A DNA stretch of 64,000 nt from Bacteroidales bacterium (lineage in GTDB: Bacteria; Bacteroidota; Bacteroidia; Bacteroidales; UBA932). The notes under the pieces were generated by a model, which worked only from the letters and a program-made list of their open reading frames with translations, was not told where the DNA came from and ran no database searches. The stretch spans positions 1 through 64,000 of the forward strand of contig JAFUMO010000055.1 of NCBI GenBank assembly GCA_017482565.1, in the 5' to 3' direction. This document shows, piece after piece, positions 20,587-30,115 of the stretch; position 1 is the stretch's first letter, and the number at the start of each line of letters is the position of its first letter. The position numbers were made by a program, and so were the translations under genes.

Positions 20587-22110
20587 TTGTCAGTGAAAGA
20601 GATTAAAAGGGCCCTAATTTCCGTCTACTATAAGGACGGTTTGGATGAGATTGTGAAGATCCTCGCCGCAAATGGTGTGGAGATATTGTCTACAGGCGGA
20701 ACCTACTCATTTTTGGAGAGCTTGGGCATTCCGGTAAAGAGCGTTGAATCGGTTACCGGCTATCCTTCTATCCTTGGAGGCAGGGTGAAGACACTGCACC
20801 CTAAGGTGTTTGGCGGTATCCTCAACAGGAGGGAGCATGAGCAGGATGCAAAAGAGATTGCACAATATGAGATTCCCCCAATTGATCTTGTGATTGTGGA
20901 CCTCTACCCTTTTGAGGAGTATGTTGCAGCAGAGGCTCCGCATGCGGAGATAATTGAGAAGATTGATATTGGAGGCATCTCGCTCATCCGCGGTGCAGCC
21001 AAGAACTATAACGATGTTGTGATTATCCCTTCAAAGGATTCATACGGCACATTGCTGGACATTCTCAAGGAGAGGGGTTGCAAGACCACTCTTGAGGAGA
21101 GGGAGTACTTTGCTGCTCAGGCATTCAATGTGAGTTCCCATTACGACAGCGCCATATTCAACTACTTCAACAGGAAGTTCAGCATCCCGTCATTCAAGGT
21201 GAGCGAGCAGAAGGGGCAGACCTTGAGATACGGCGAGAACCCTCACCAGAAAGGCACATACTACGGTGCTGAGGGGAGCCTTCCAAAACAGCTGCACGGG
21301 AAGGAGATATCACACAACAACCTGCTTGACATTGAGGCTGCCATTGAACTTATCTCTGATTTCCAGGAGACTACGGTTGCCATCATCAAGCACAACAATG
21401 CTTGCGGATGTGCAAGTGCAGCCACAACACTTGAAGCTTGGGAAAAGGCACTTGCAGGAGACCCGGTATCTGCTTTCGGCGGCATCATAGTAACAAACAG
21501 GGAGGTTGACAAGGCTACAGCAGAAGAGATGAACAAGATCTTCTTTGAGGTGGTAATTGCCCCTAATTACGATGCTGAGGCCCTTGAGATACTTAAGTCA
21601 AAGAAGAACAGGATTATCCTTGAGGGCAACAATGTAACACCTACCCCTGTGAAGTTCCGCTCTTTGCTTGGCGGTGTGCTCGTACAGGACAGGGATGCAC
21701 ATGTTGAGACACCTGAGGAGCTCAAGCCGGTTACAGAAAAGCAGCCGCGCACAGAGGAGATTGAAGACCTCATTTTTGCAAACAAGCTTGTTAAGCACAC
21801 AAAATCAAATGCCATTGTCCTTGCCAAAGGCAAACAGCTCCTTGCAAGCGGTACAGGCCAGACTTCAAGGGTTGACGCATTGAGACAGGCCATCCAGAAG
21901 GCAAAATCGTTCGGATTTGAGCTTGAAGGAGCAGTGATGTCTTCAGATGCATTCTTCCCGTTCCCTGACTGCGTTGAGATTGCAGCCAACGAGGGTATCA
22001 GGACCGTAATACAGCCTGGCGGCTCAATCAGGGACAACGAGAGCATTGAGTTCTGCAACAAGAACGGCATTGCAATGGTGATTACAGGAACCAGACATTT
22101 CAAACACTAA
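20587..22110 (+). CDS. purH: bifunctional AICAR transformylase / IMP cyclohydrolase
   Basis: A 507-residue enzyme doing the last two steps of IMP synthesis. The N-terminal MGS-like cyclohydrolase domain (about 1-140) has STGGTYSFLESLG and VTGYPSILGGRVKTLHPK. The transformylase domain has RYGENPHQK and the C-terminal FPDCVEIAANEGI and IQPGGSIRD. There is no ATG at the right place: the frame begins with TTG at 20587 (or GTG at 20593), and the conserved EIKRALISV follows at once, so a non-ATG start is needed. TAAATTTG at 20555-20562 could be its -7 element. Confidence 0.95.
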   Translation: MSVKEIKRALISVYYKDGLDEIVKILAANGVEILSTGGTYSFLESLGIPVKSVESVTGYPSILGGRVKTLHPKVFGGILNRREHEQDAKEIAQYEIPPIDLVIVDLYPFEEYVAAEAPHAEIIEKIDIGGISLIRGAAKNYNDVVIIPSKDSYGTLLDILKERGCKTTLEEREYFAAQAFNVSSHYDSAIFNYFNRKFSIPSFKVSEQKGQTLRYGENPHQKGTYYGAEGSLPKQLHGKEISHNNLLDIEAAIELISDFQETTVAIIKHNNACGCASAATTLEAWEKALAGDPVSAFGGIIVTNREVDKATAEEMNKIFFEVVIAPNYDAEALEILKSKKNRIILEGNNVTPTPVKFRSLLGGVLVQDRDAHVETPEELKPVTEKQPRTEEIEDLIFANKLVKHTKSNAIVLAKGKQLLASGTGQTSRVDALRQAIQKAKSFGFELEGAVMSSDAFFPFPDCVEIAANEGIRTVIQPGGSIRDNESIEFCNKNGIAMVITGTRHFKH

Positions 22111-22157
22111 GATAAAAGGGATTATATACAGAATTAAGATTGTGAGGAGATAGATGT

Positions 22158-23177
22158 ATGGCATTTTCTTTTTTGACACAGGAACTGGCAATTGACCTTG
22201 GAACAGCGAATACCGTCATTTTCATGAATGACAATATTGTGCTTGACGAGCCGTCCATTGTAGCCATTGACAAGAACACAAACAAACCGATTGCCTACGG
22301 ACAGGAGGCAAGGCTGATGCATGAGAGGACACATCCCAACATCAAGACCATCAGACCTCTGAAGGATGGTGTGATTGCAGACTTCAACGCTGCAGAGCAG
22401 ATGATCAGGGGGTTTGTGAAGATGATAAACAACAAGCGCTCGTTCTTCAGCCCAAGCCTGAAGATGGTGGTATGCATCCCGTCCGGAAGTACCGAGGTAG
22501 AGATAAGGGCCGTACGCGATTCATCAGAGCATGCCGGCGGAAGAGATGTGTATATCATCTATGAACCAATGGCCGCAGCACTTGGTATCGGGCTGGATGT
22601 AGAGGCCCCTACAGGCCACATGGTGGTTGACATTGGAGGAGGCACAACAGAGATTGCAGTAATCTCCCTCGGCGGTATAGTATGCAAGGAGAGCATAAGG
22701 GTTGCCGGAGATGTGTTCACCTCCGAGATACAGCAGTATATGCGTCAGCAGCACAATATCAGGATAGGTGAGATTACGGCGGAGCAGATAAAGATCAATG
22801 CGGGTTCTGCCCTTACAGACCTTGAAGAGGGTCCGGAGCCGTATGTTGTGAAGGGTCCGAACCTCATGACAGCACATCCTGTCACAGTTTCTGTCACCCC
22901 GCAGGAGATTGCCCACTGCCTCGACAAGTCTCTTGCCAAAATTGAGGCTGCAGTAATGCAGGTGCTGGAGCAGACACCTCCTGAGCTTTATGCCGACATA
23001 GTGGACAGGGGCATATTCCTGTCGGGAGGAGGAGCATTGATAAGGGGGCTGGACAAGAGGCTGCAGGACAAGATCAACATTCCTTTCCATATTGCCGATG
23101 ACCCGCTGAGGGCTGTGGCAAGGGGCACAAGCGCTGCCTTGAAGAAAGCGGACAAACTTACATTCTTAATGAGATAA
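22158..23177 (+). CDS. mreB: rod shape-determining actin-like protein MreB
   Basis: A 339-residue bacterial actin that guides the elongation machinery along the inner membrane. ATP-binding motifs are clear: phosphate 1 IDLGTANTVIF, phosphate 2 VVDIGGGTTEIAVIS and the adenosine motif LSGGGALIRGLD. It opens the five-gene elongasome operon mreB-mreC-mreD-mrdA-rodA, with gaps of 1-5 bp. The start is preceded by GAGGAGA, a better ribosome-binding site than at most genes in this window. Confidence 0.97.
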   Translation: MAFSFLTQELAIDLGTANTVIFMNDNIVLDEPSIVAIDKNTNKPIAYGQEARLMHERTHPNIKTIRPLKDGVIADFNAAEQMIRGFVKMINNKRSFFSPSLKMVVCIPSGSTEVEIRAVRDSSEHAGGRDVYIIYEPMAAALGIGLDVEAPTGHMVVDIGGGTTEIAVISLGGIVCKESIRVAGDVFTSEIQQYMRQQHNIRIGEITAEQIKINAGSALTDLEEGPEPYVVKGPNLMTAHPVTVSVTPQEIAHCLDKSLAKIEAAVMQVLEQTPPELYADIVDRGIFLSGGGALIRGLDKRLQDKINIPFHIADDPLRAVARGTSAALKKADKLTFLMR

Positions 23178-23182
23178 TATAA

Positions 23183-23989
23183 ATGAGAATACCTCCTTCA
23201 TTGCTTTTTGGGGTGGGGAGGTTTCTCCTTTTTATCCTGCTTGAGGCCATATCGGTATATATGGTGTGCAATAACGGGATAGTGCAACGATACAGACTCA
23301 TAGGGAAGCTGCGTGAGGTTCAGGGATTCTTTTGGGAGAGATATGCTGCCATTGATGAGTACTCCTCACTCAGGAGGGCCAACGGCCGGCTGGCCGATGA
23401 CAATACTCTCCTTATGCAACAGTTGTACAGGCATAAGGAGAATGAATCCGCCCCACAGGATACCGTGAAGTATCCGTTTTCTTTCATAAGTGCAAAGGTT
23501 ATAAGGAACACCGTAAACACCACCCACAACTATCTCCTGATAAACAAGGGGAGCAAGGATGGGGTGGAGGTTGACATGGGTGTCATCACACCGGCCGGAG
23601 CGGTTGGTATAGTAAGTGCTGTAAGCAGCAGATATGCCTATGTCATCTCTTTCCTTAACACCAGCCAGCAGGTTAGTGCAAAGATTGGAAAGAGCAACAC
23701 ATTCGGGCCCATGTGCTGGGATCCGCACAGGGAGGGGGTGGCCATACTGAGCGATATCCCCCAACATGTTGAGGTGAACAGGCTGGATACAGTATACACC
23801 AGCGGTTACTCATCATTCTACCCTCCCGACATACCTATAGGTGTTGTGGAGGACTCCAGGATAGTGAACGGTGTGCATCTGAGCGTGGATGTAAGGCTGC
23901 TTCAGGAGTTCCGCAACCTCAACTATGTTATGGTGGTGAAGGACAACAACAAGGAAGAGATAGAGAAACTTATAAAAGGAGCGCAATAG
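23183..23989 (+). CDS. mreC: rod shape-determining protein MreC
   Basis: A 268-residue bitopic protein. One membrane helix near residues 10-28 is followed by a coiled coil (about 45-90) and a beta-rich periplasmic domain with VITPAGAVGIVSAVSS and TSGYSSFYPPDIPIGVV, typical of MreC. It links MreB in the cytoplasm to PBP2 and RodA in the periplasm. It lies 5 bp after mreB and 1 bp before mreD. Confidence 0.94.
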   Translation: MRIPPSLLFGVGRFLLFILLEAISVYMVCNNGIVQRYRLIGKLREVQGFFWERYAAIDEYSSLRRANGRLADDNTLLMQQLYRHKENESAPQDTVKYPFSFISAKVIRNTVNTTHNYLLINKGSKDGVEVDMGVITPAGAVGIVSAVSSRYAYVISFLNTSQQVSAKIGKSNTFGPMCWDPHREGVAILSDIPQHVEVNRLDTVYTSGYSSFYPPDIPIGVVEDSRIVNGVHLSVDVRLLQEFRNLNYVMVVKDNNKEEIEKLIKGAQ

Positions 23990-23990
23990 C

Positions 23991-24512
23991 ATGAAGCAGC
24001 ATATCAGATACTTTGCCCTTGCAGCCCTGATGGTGGTGTGCCAGATTTTGCTCAGCGAGTATGTGAATATATGGGCAGTGCTCTACATTGCCATATTCCC
24101 ACAATTCATCATTCTCCTCCCCCCTTCAATGAACAGGCCGCTCCACCTCATTGTGGCATTTCTGCTGGGACTTTGCATTGACCTCCTGGCCGACGGGGTA
24201 TTGGGCCTCAACGCTGCAGCCCTGGTTGCAATGGCATACGCAAGGCCTTTCATCCTCAAGCTCACACTGAGCAAGGGGAACATGGACAATGCGGAAGGGC
24301 AGCCACTTACTCCAAAGACAGTGGAGACACCCAAGCTCATCATGCTGAATACCCTGATGCTGGCAATATTCTTCACAGCATACATCCTGCTGGATTCGGC
24401 CGCAGGCTTCACCTTCTGGTACACACTACTGAAGATAGGGCTCTGTGTGGCGGTAAACAGCATAATTACGGTAATCTGCAATATTGTATTGCTCGATAAA
24501 TTCCTGAGGTAG
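23991..24512 (+). CDS. mreD: rod shape-determining membrane protein MreD
   Basis: A 173-residue integral membrane protein with about five helices, identified by size, hydropathy and position between mreC and mrdA. Conserved-looking features include PQFIILLPPSMNRP and the acidic LCIDLLADGVLGLNA segment found in Bacteroidota MreD. It is an accessory part of the elongasome. Confidence 0.88.
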   Translation: MKQHIRYFALAALMVVCQILLSEYVNIWAVLYIAIFPQFIILLPPSMNRPLHLIVAFLLGLCIDLLADGVLGLNAAALVAMAYARPFILKLTLSKGNMDNAEGQPLTPKTVETPKLIMLNTLMLAIFFTAYILLDSAAGFTFWYTLLKIGLCVAVNSIITVICNIVLLDKFLR

Positions 24513-24513
24513 G

Positions 24514-26349
24514 ATGGAGAAGAAGAACATACTCATTGCAGGCGTGCTGGCGGTGGGGCTGATACTCATCCTGCAGCTCTTCAACCTGCAGATACTCAAG
24601 GATGAGTACAAGATCAACGCAGAGAATAACGCATATAAATATGTCACCCGGTATCCGGTAAGGGGGCTTATCCTGGACAGGAACGGGAACATTCTTGTGG
24701 GGAACAAGAACACATATGACATCATGGTAACCCCCATTGAAGTAAGGGATTTTGACACCCTCGACTTCTGCACCATCTTCAACCTCAATCCTCTTGATGT
24801 GAGGGAGAAGTTCAAGGAGTACAAGCGCTACCGGAGGAGAATCGGATACCAATCCCTCACTTTCCTCAAACAGGTTTCCGGTATACAATACAGCATCTTC
24901 ATTGAAAAGGCCTGGAAATTTCCCGGCTTCAGCGCCGTGTCCCGCACTTCCCGCAACTATCCCTTTGCAGCAGGTGCCAACCTCTTCGGATATGTTACAG
25001 AGGTGGATGCAGATTTCATTAAGAAGAATCCAGAATACCGTAGCGGGGATTATGTGGGGGCATCAGGACTTGAAAAGTCGTACGAAGATGTGCTGAAGGG
25101 GGAAAAAGGATACAACATCCTCCTGAGGGATGTACACAACAGGATACACTCAAGCTTTGAGGATGGTGCATACGACAAGGATGCCGTTCCGGGAAAGGAT
25201 ATTGTCTCCACCATTGACGGATACCTGCAGCAGTACGGTGAAGAGCTTATGCAGAACAAGGTTGGAAGCGTTGTGGCCATAGAGCCCTCTACAGGTGAGA
25301 TACTTGCCCTGATTTCAAGCCCCGGAATAAATATTGAACAGCTTGCCACCATAAACAAGCACTATAAGGAGATAGTCAATGACCCTTACAAGCCCATGTT
25401 CAACAGGGCTGTGATGTCTGCATACCCGCCAGGCTCAGTATTCAAGCTTGTGAACGGCCTCATAGGGCTGCAGGAAGGGGTAATCACCCCTGAAACCCGC
25501 TATTCCTGCAATATGGGATACACATACGGGAACAGAAAACTGGGATGCCACGCTCATCCATCCCCTACAGACCTCACACAATCCATAATGATGTCATGCA
25601 ACGCCTACTATTGCCACACATTCAAGGCAATTCTGGAGAACAGGAAATACCCTACAATTGGGGATGCATTCAACAACTGGAGGGAAATGGTGATGAGTTT
25701 CGGATTCGGCAGGAAACTGGGGTCTGACTTTCCGTCAGAGCTTGGAGGGACACTCCCCACAACCTCCACCTATGACAAGATACACGGCAAGAACAGATGG
25801 AGGGCCAACACTGTAATTTCCCTCTCCATAGGACAGGGAGAGATTGGGGCAACCCCTTTGCACCTTGCAAACCTTGCAGCCACAATTGCAAACAGGGGCT
25901 ATTACTACATACCTCACCTTGTAAAGGATTCTCCTGATACAACCATAAGCCCGAGATTCAAGGAGAGGAACTATACCATGGTTGACACATCACACTTCCA
26001 TAAGGTGATACAGGGGATGTACCAGGCTGTAAACTCCGGACCAGGGGCAGGCGGCACAGCCCGCCTGGCACGTGTGGACGGGCTTGAGATATGTGGAAAG
26101 ACCGGAACAGCACAGAACCCGCACGGAAAGGACAATGCTGTGTTCATCTGCTTTGCCCCAAGGGAGAACCCTAAGATTGCAATTGCCGCATACATAGAGA
26201 ATGCAGGATTCGGCGGGACATGGGCTGCACCCATAGCTTCACTGATGGTGGAAAAATACCTCAACGGGGAGATAAGCAGAAAAGACCTTGAAAAGAGGAT
26301 GAAGGAAACCAGCCTCATCCAGAATGTACCGGTAAAAAGGAGGCGTTGA
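24514..26349 (+). CDS. mrdA: penicillin-binding protein 2 (elongation transpeptidase)
   Basis: A 611-residue class B PBP that cross-links lateral-wall peptidoglycan with RodA. It has a membrane helix near residues 6-24, the pedestal domain with RGLILDRNGNIL, and the transpeptidase with Ser308 (PGSVFKLVNG), SCN (MMSCNAYYC) and KTGTAQNPHG near 529. It starts 1 bp after mreD and ends 1 bp before rodA, so expression is coupled. Confidence 0.96.
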   Translation: MEKKNILIAGVLAVGLILILQLFNLQILKDEYKINAENNAYKYVTRYPVRGLILDRNGNILVGNKNTYDIMVTPIEVRDFDTLDFCTIFNLNPLDVREKFKEYKRYRRRIGYQSLTFLKQVSGIQYSIFIEKAWKFPGFSAVSRTSRNYPFAAGANLFGYVTEVDADFIKKNPEYRSGDYVGASGLEKSYEDVLKGEKGYNILLRDVHNRIHSSFEDGAYDKDAVPGKDIVSTIDGYLQQYGEELMQNKVGSVVAIEPSTGEILALISSPGINIEQLATINKHYKEIVNDPYKPMFNRAVMSAYPPGSVFKLVNGLIGLQEGVITPETRYSCNMGYTYGNRKLGCHAHPSPTDLTQSIMMSCNAYYCHTFKAILENRKYPTIGDAFNNWREMVMSFGFGRKLGSDFPSELGGTLPTTSTYDKIHGKNRWRANTVISLSIGQGEIGATPLHLANLAATIANRGYYYIPHLVKDSPDTTISPRFKERNYTMVDTSHFHKVIQGMYQAVNSGPGAGGTARLARVDGLEICGKTGTAQNPHGKDNAVFICFAPRENPKIAIAAYIENAGFGGTWAAPIASLMVEKYLNGEISRKDLEKRMKETSLIQNVPVKRRR

Positions 26350-26350
26350 G

Positions 26351-27781
26351 ATGGGAAACAGCTTCAAGATAGGGAAAATTGACATGCCTCTGGTATTGTG
26401 CTATCTCTTCCTGATATTTGTTGGGTGGATAAACATATTCGCATCCGTATACTCAGAAGAGCACAGTTCCATATTTGACATGAGCCAGCGGTACGGCATG
26501 CAGTTCATATGGATACTTACCGCACTGGTGATTGCCGGCGCCATCCTCTTTGCTCTCAGCCATAAGATATACAGCGTACTTGCCCCGCCCATATATGTTG
26601 CTGTATGCCTGCTTCTGTTTGCAGTGATTTTCCTGGGAAAGGAGGTGAACGGCTCCCGCTCATGGTTTGAGATAGGCCCGGTAAGCTTCCAGCCTGCAGA
26701 GATATCCAAGATAAGCACATCCCTGTTCCTGGCCTATATTATGAGCAAATACAGTTTCAGGCTGGGCAGGATGAGGGATGCCGTTTCTGTAGCTGTTGCA
26801 ATACTCCTTCCAATGGCACTTATTGTTATGGAAAAGGAGACAGGCTCAGCCCTTGTATACTGCGGCTTCATCTTTTTGCTGTACAGGGAAGGGCTCAGCG
26901 GGTGGTTTATCCTGTACGGACTCATGTCCATACTCCTCTTTGTTGTTACCCTTGCCGTGTCACCGCTTGCAGCAATCATAATCCTGTTCCTGCTCCATGC
27001 CATAATAAACGGAATATACACAGGCAGACTTATGAGACACCTGCTTCTGGCTCTGCCTGTTGCAGCCCTCCTATGGTTCCTGCCGTCATTACACACGCTC
27101 ATCAACCTGGAATATCTGAACGGAATCAAGCCAGAATATATTGCAGTTGCCATAATATTGGCCTTTGCCATCTTCTGCATGTACAAGCTGCGCGGCAAGA
27201 GAGGCAGACACATGAAGCTTCTGTTTTTGAGCCTTGCCAGCTCCATAGCACTTGTATTCTCTGTGGAATTCATCTTTCAGGAGATACTCCAGCCGCACCA
27301 GAGAGCCAGGATTGAGAACCTTCTTGGCATCACTGAGGACCTCAAAGGGGCAGGATACAATGTCCACCAGTCCAAGATTGCCATAGGCTCCGGTGGTATG
27401 TGGGGAAAAGGATTCCTGGACGGCACACAGACAAAATTCAATTTTGTACCGGAACAGAGTACGGACTTCATCTTCTGCACTGTGGGGGAAGAGTGGGGTT
27501 TTGCAGGCTCCGTTGCCGTAATTGCCGTATACCTGTTCCTCATCACAAGACTGATAGTGCTAAGTGAACGGCAGAAGGACAACTTCACACGTATATACGG
27601 CTACTGCGTTGCGTGCTGCTTCTTCATGCATGTGTTCATAAACATAGGCATGACAATGGGGCTTGTGCCGGTAATAGGCATCCCTCTGCCACTGCTCAGC
27701 TACGGAGGGTCATCACTGTGGAGCTTTACCGTACTGCTTTTCATATTCATCAGGCTTGACATGGAGAGATGGAAATATTAG
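26351..27781 (+). CDS. rodA: peptidoglycan polymerase RodA (SEDS family)
   Basis: A 476-residue polytopic SEDS glycosyltransferase. Motifs include NGSRSWFEIGPVSFQPAE, where SWFEIG and QPAE are SEDS hallmarks, GSGGMWGKGFLDGTQT, and the C-terminal PLLSYGGSS. It polymerises lipid II with PBP2 as partner. The protein is longer than E. coli RodA (about 370) through an extra segment around residues 190-310, as in other Bacteroidota. It is the last gene of the operon and converges with fabF. Confidence 0.95.
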   Translation: MGNSFKIGKIDMPLVLCYLFLIFVGWINIFASVYSEEHSSIFDMSQRYGMQFIWILTALVIAGAILFALSHKIYSVLAPPIYVAVCLLLFAVIFLGKEVNGSRSWFEIGPVSFQPAEISKISTSLFLAYIMSKYSFRLGRMRDAVSVAVAILLPMALIVMEKETGSALVYCGFIFLLYREGLSGWFILYGLMSILLFVVTLAVSPLAAIIILFLLHAIINGIYTGRLMRHLLLALPVAALLWFLPSLHTLINLEYLNGIKPEYIAVAIILAFAIFCMYKLRGKRGRHMKLLFLSLASSIALVFSVEFIFQEILQPHQRARIENLLGITEDLKGAGYNVHQSKIAIGSGGMWGKGFLDGTQTKFNFVPEQSTDFIFCTVGEEWGFAGSVAVIAVYLFLITRLIVLSERQKDNFTRIYGYCVACCFFMHVFINIGMTMGLVPVIGIPLPLLSYGGSSLWSFTVLLFIFIRLDMERWKY

Positions 27782-27784
27782 AAA

Positions 27785-27842
27785 GAAGGCAGCCGCACAA
27801 TGTACAGCTGCCTTCAATAATTCACCAAAGGCTTGCGCCTTT
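27785..27842. terminator. two hairpins between rodA and fabF
   Basis: A 9-bp stem GAAGGCAGC/GCTGCCTTC (27785-27815) and a 6-bp stem AAAGGC/GCCTTT (27827-27842) fill the convergent gap. Neither has a full T tract, so they are only candidate terminators. Confidence 0.4.
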
Positions 27843-29094
27843 ATCTTACCTTTCCTAAAACCAGACAAGAGTTGTGGCCTCCAAAACCGAAGGTATTGTT
27901 CATTGCCACATTAACCTCCCTCTTCTGTGCTTTATTCAATGTGAGGTTCAATTTGTAGTCTATCTCAGGATCCTCCTCCTTAAAGTTGATTGTTGGAGGG
28001 ATTATACCGTTGCAGATGGCATCAATACATGCCATTGTCTCAATTGCACCGGCACCACCAAGTAGATGGCCTGTCATAGATTTTGTTGAGCTGATGTTCA
28101 GCTTGTACGCGTGCTCTCCGAACACTTCCTTTACAGCCTTCAGCTCCGCAATGTCGCCAAGCGGCGTAGACGTTCCGTGAACATTGATATAATCCACATC
28201 CTCAGGTTTCAGACCTGCCTCCTTGAGGGCAAGCCTCATTGCCTCCATGGCACCTTCGCCCCCAGGATGAGGAGCTGTTATATGGTGGGCATCAGCAGAC
28301 ATGCCTGTACCGAAAACCTCCGCATAGATCTTCGCACCCCTTGCAACCGCATGCCCGTACTCCTCAAATACAAGGATACCGCAACCCTCGCCAATTACAA
28401 AACCGTCTCTTGTCTTGTCAAAAGGCCTGCTTGCTGTAGCATACTCATCGTTGTTGGTTGAAAGAGCCTGTGCTGAATTGAAACCGCCCACACTTGGTAT
28501 AGTCACTCCGGCCTCAGAGCCTCCAGTGATTATGATGTCGGCCTTGTTCAATCTGATCATGTCAAAGGCATTGGACATGGCATGTGCAGAAGATGCACAC
28601 GCAGAAACTGTTGCATAGTTAGGGCCCATGAAACCATACTTGATGGAAATCTGGCCCGCTATGATGTCAGGAATCATTTTAGGAATAAGGAATGGGTTAA
28701 AGCGAGGAACTTTGCCCCCCTCGCAATAACCCATAATCTCGTCAGTAAGTGTCTCTATTCCACCTATTCCTGAACCAACTATAACACCTGCACGCTTCTT
28801 GTCAATAGACTCAAGATCCAGCTTGCTGTCTGCAACCGCCTGGTCTGCAGCCACTGCAGCATACTGTGAAAAGCGGTCCATCTTTCTGGCCTCTTTCCTG
28901 TCTATGCCATAATCGGCAGGGTTGAAATTCTTTACCTCACAAGCGAATCTGGTCTTAAAAAGGGAAGCATCAAATCTTGTAATGGGCCCTGCTCCGCTAA
29001 CGCCATTGTTAAGATTAGTAAAATACTCCTCTACACTGTTACCCAACGGATTTATAGTGCCCAGACCTGTAATGACAACTCTTCTCAACTCCAT
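27841..29094 (-). CDS. fabF: beta-ketoacyl-ACP synthase II
   Basis: A 417-residue condensing enzyme of type II fatty acid synthesis, extending acyl-ACP with malonyl-ACP. The active-site cysteine is Cys166 in VSACASSAHAM; the two catalytic histidines are in NVHGTSTPLGD and KSMTGHLLGGAG. The length is standard. It follows acpP by 18 bp in the same direction, the normal acpP-fabF pair. Confidence 0.97.
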   Translation of the reverse strand: MELRRVVITGLGTINPLGNSVEEYFTNLNNGVSGAGPITRFDASLFKTRFACEVKNFNPADYGIDRKEARKMDRFSQYAAVAADQAVADSKLDLESIDKKRAGVIVGSGIGGIETLTDEIMGYCEGGKVPRFNPFLIPKMIPDIIAGQISIKYGFMGPNYATVSACASSAHAMSNAFDMIRLNKADIIITGGSEAGVTIPSVGGFNSAQALSTNNDEYATASRPFDKTRDGFVIGEGCGILVFEEYGHAVARGAKIYAEVFGTGMSADAHHITAPHPGGEGAMEAMRLALKEAGLKPEDVDYINVHGTSTPLGDIAELKAVKEVFGEHAYKLNISSTKSMTGHLLGGAGAIETMACIDAICNGIIPPTINFKEEDPEIDYKLNLTLNKAQKREVNVAMNNTFGFGGHNSCLVLGKVR

Positions 29095-29112
29095 AGATTC
29101 TCTTAAGATAAA

Positions 29113-29349
29113 TTATTTCTGGTTAGCCTCAATATATGCGATTGCGTCGCCTACTGTTGCAATTTTCTCTGCAGCCTCATCTGGAATAGTGATCTCGAAT
29201 GCTTTCTCGAACTCCATGATAAGCTCTACTGTGTCAAGTGAATCAGCTCCTAAATCTTTAGTAAAGCTAGCCTCTGGTGTAACCTCAGCTGCATCAACGC
29301 CCAATTTGTCAACGATGATCTCTTTAACTTTAGAAGTAATGTCTGCCAT
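29113..29349 (-). CDS. acpP: acyl carrier protein
   Basis: A 78-residue acidic four-helix carrier. The phosphopantetheine attachment serine is Ser37 in [15 protein letters not shown]. It carries growing acyl chains for FabF and other enzymes. A minus-strand -7-like TAACTTTG at 29417-29424 lies about 70 bp upstream, without a clear -33. Confidence 0.97.
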   Translation of the reverse strand: MADITSKVKEIIVDKLGVDAAEVTPEASFTKDLGADSLDTVELIMEFEKAFEITIPDEAAEKIATVGDAIAYIEANQK

Positions 29350-29445
29350 GATTAAAAAAATAATTAGTTAATAAATAAGTTTATAAATTTTAGTTATTTT
29401 CACCTACTACAAAGTGCAAAGTTAATAAAAAAATTAAATTTTGGT

Positions 29446-29453
29446 TAATTTTG
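29446..29453 (+). promoter_or_regulatory. candidate -7 element of purN
   Basis: TAATTTTG followed by C fits TAnnTTTGc and lies 21 bp before ATG 29475. No good -33 partner is visible. Confidence 0.35.
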
Positions 29454-29474
29454 CGCCACCAAACACGTAAAGTA

Positions 29475-30053
29475 ATGGATAATATAGCAATATTCGCTTC
29501 AGGAAGCGGTTCCAATGCCCAAAATATAATTGAACATTTCAACGGAGGGACAAAAGCTGCCGTTAAAATTATAATTTGCAACAATCCAAATGCTTATGTG
29601 CTTGAAAGGGCAGCCCGCGCCAATGTCCCCACCGCAGTGTTGCCGCGGGAAGAGCTCATTTGTGAAACACCCGGGAAGCTCATGAGCCTCCTGAAGGAAA
29701 ACTCCATAGACTATATAATACTTGCAGGATACCTTCTGAAGATTCCCCGGTCACTCACTGAGATGTACAGGGGGAAGATCATAAACATCCATCCTGCCCT
29801 CCTCCCTAAATTCGGCGGAAAAGGGATGTACGGCATGAATGTGCACAAGGCGGTTGTGGAGGCCGGGGAGAAGATGTCGGGAATAACAATACACCTTGTG
29901 GATGAAAAATATGACAGCGGGAAAATCCTTTTCCAGGCAAAATGCCCTGTCTTTCCAGAGGATACCCCGGAGGATGTGGCGGCAAAGATACACCTTCTTG
30001 AACAGGAACATTTTCCTGAAACAATTGAAAGATACATTTCCATGCAGATATAG
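29475..30053 (+). CDS. purN: phosphoribosylglycinamide formyltransferase
   Basis: A 192-residue enzyme that formylates GAR with 10-formyl-THF in purine synthesis. IAIFASGSGSNAQNI starts the fold; catalytic Asn and His appear in KIINIHPALLPKFGGKG, and the Asp in HLVDEKYDSGKIL. ATG 29475 is chosen over the earlier in-frame Leu codon at 29451 because the fold starts at once after it and the promoter-like element overlaps the earlier start. Confidence 0.95.
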   Translation: MDNIAIFASGSGSNAQNIIEHFNGGTKAAVKIIICNNPNAYVLERAARANVPTAVLPREELICETPGKLMSLLKENSIDYIILAGYLLKIPRSLTEMYRGKIINIHPALLPKFGGKGMYGMNVHKAVVEAGEKMSGITIHLVDEKYDSGKILFQAKCPVFPEDTPEDVAAKIHLLEQEHFPETIERYISMQI

Positions 30054-30060
30054 AAAAAAG

Positions 30061-30089
30061 AAGAGGAGCTCCCGCAAGGATCTCCTCTT
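30061..30089 (-). terminator. Rho-independent terminator after yitT-like gene
   Basis: Stem AAGAGGAG/CTCCTCTT (30061-30068 with 30082-30089). The A tract just left of it (30055-30060) gives a T tract on the minus strand, so it ends the dsbD/yitT transcript. It may also slow purN transcription from the other side. Confidence 0.65.
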
Positions 30090-30115
30090 AGCTTATGCTC
30101 CCACAGGCAAATCTG

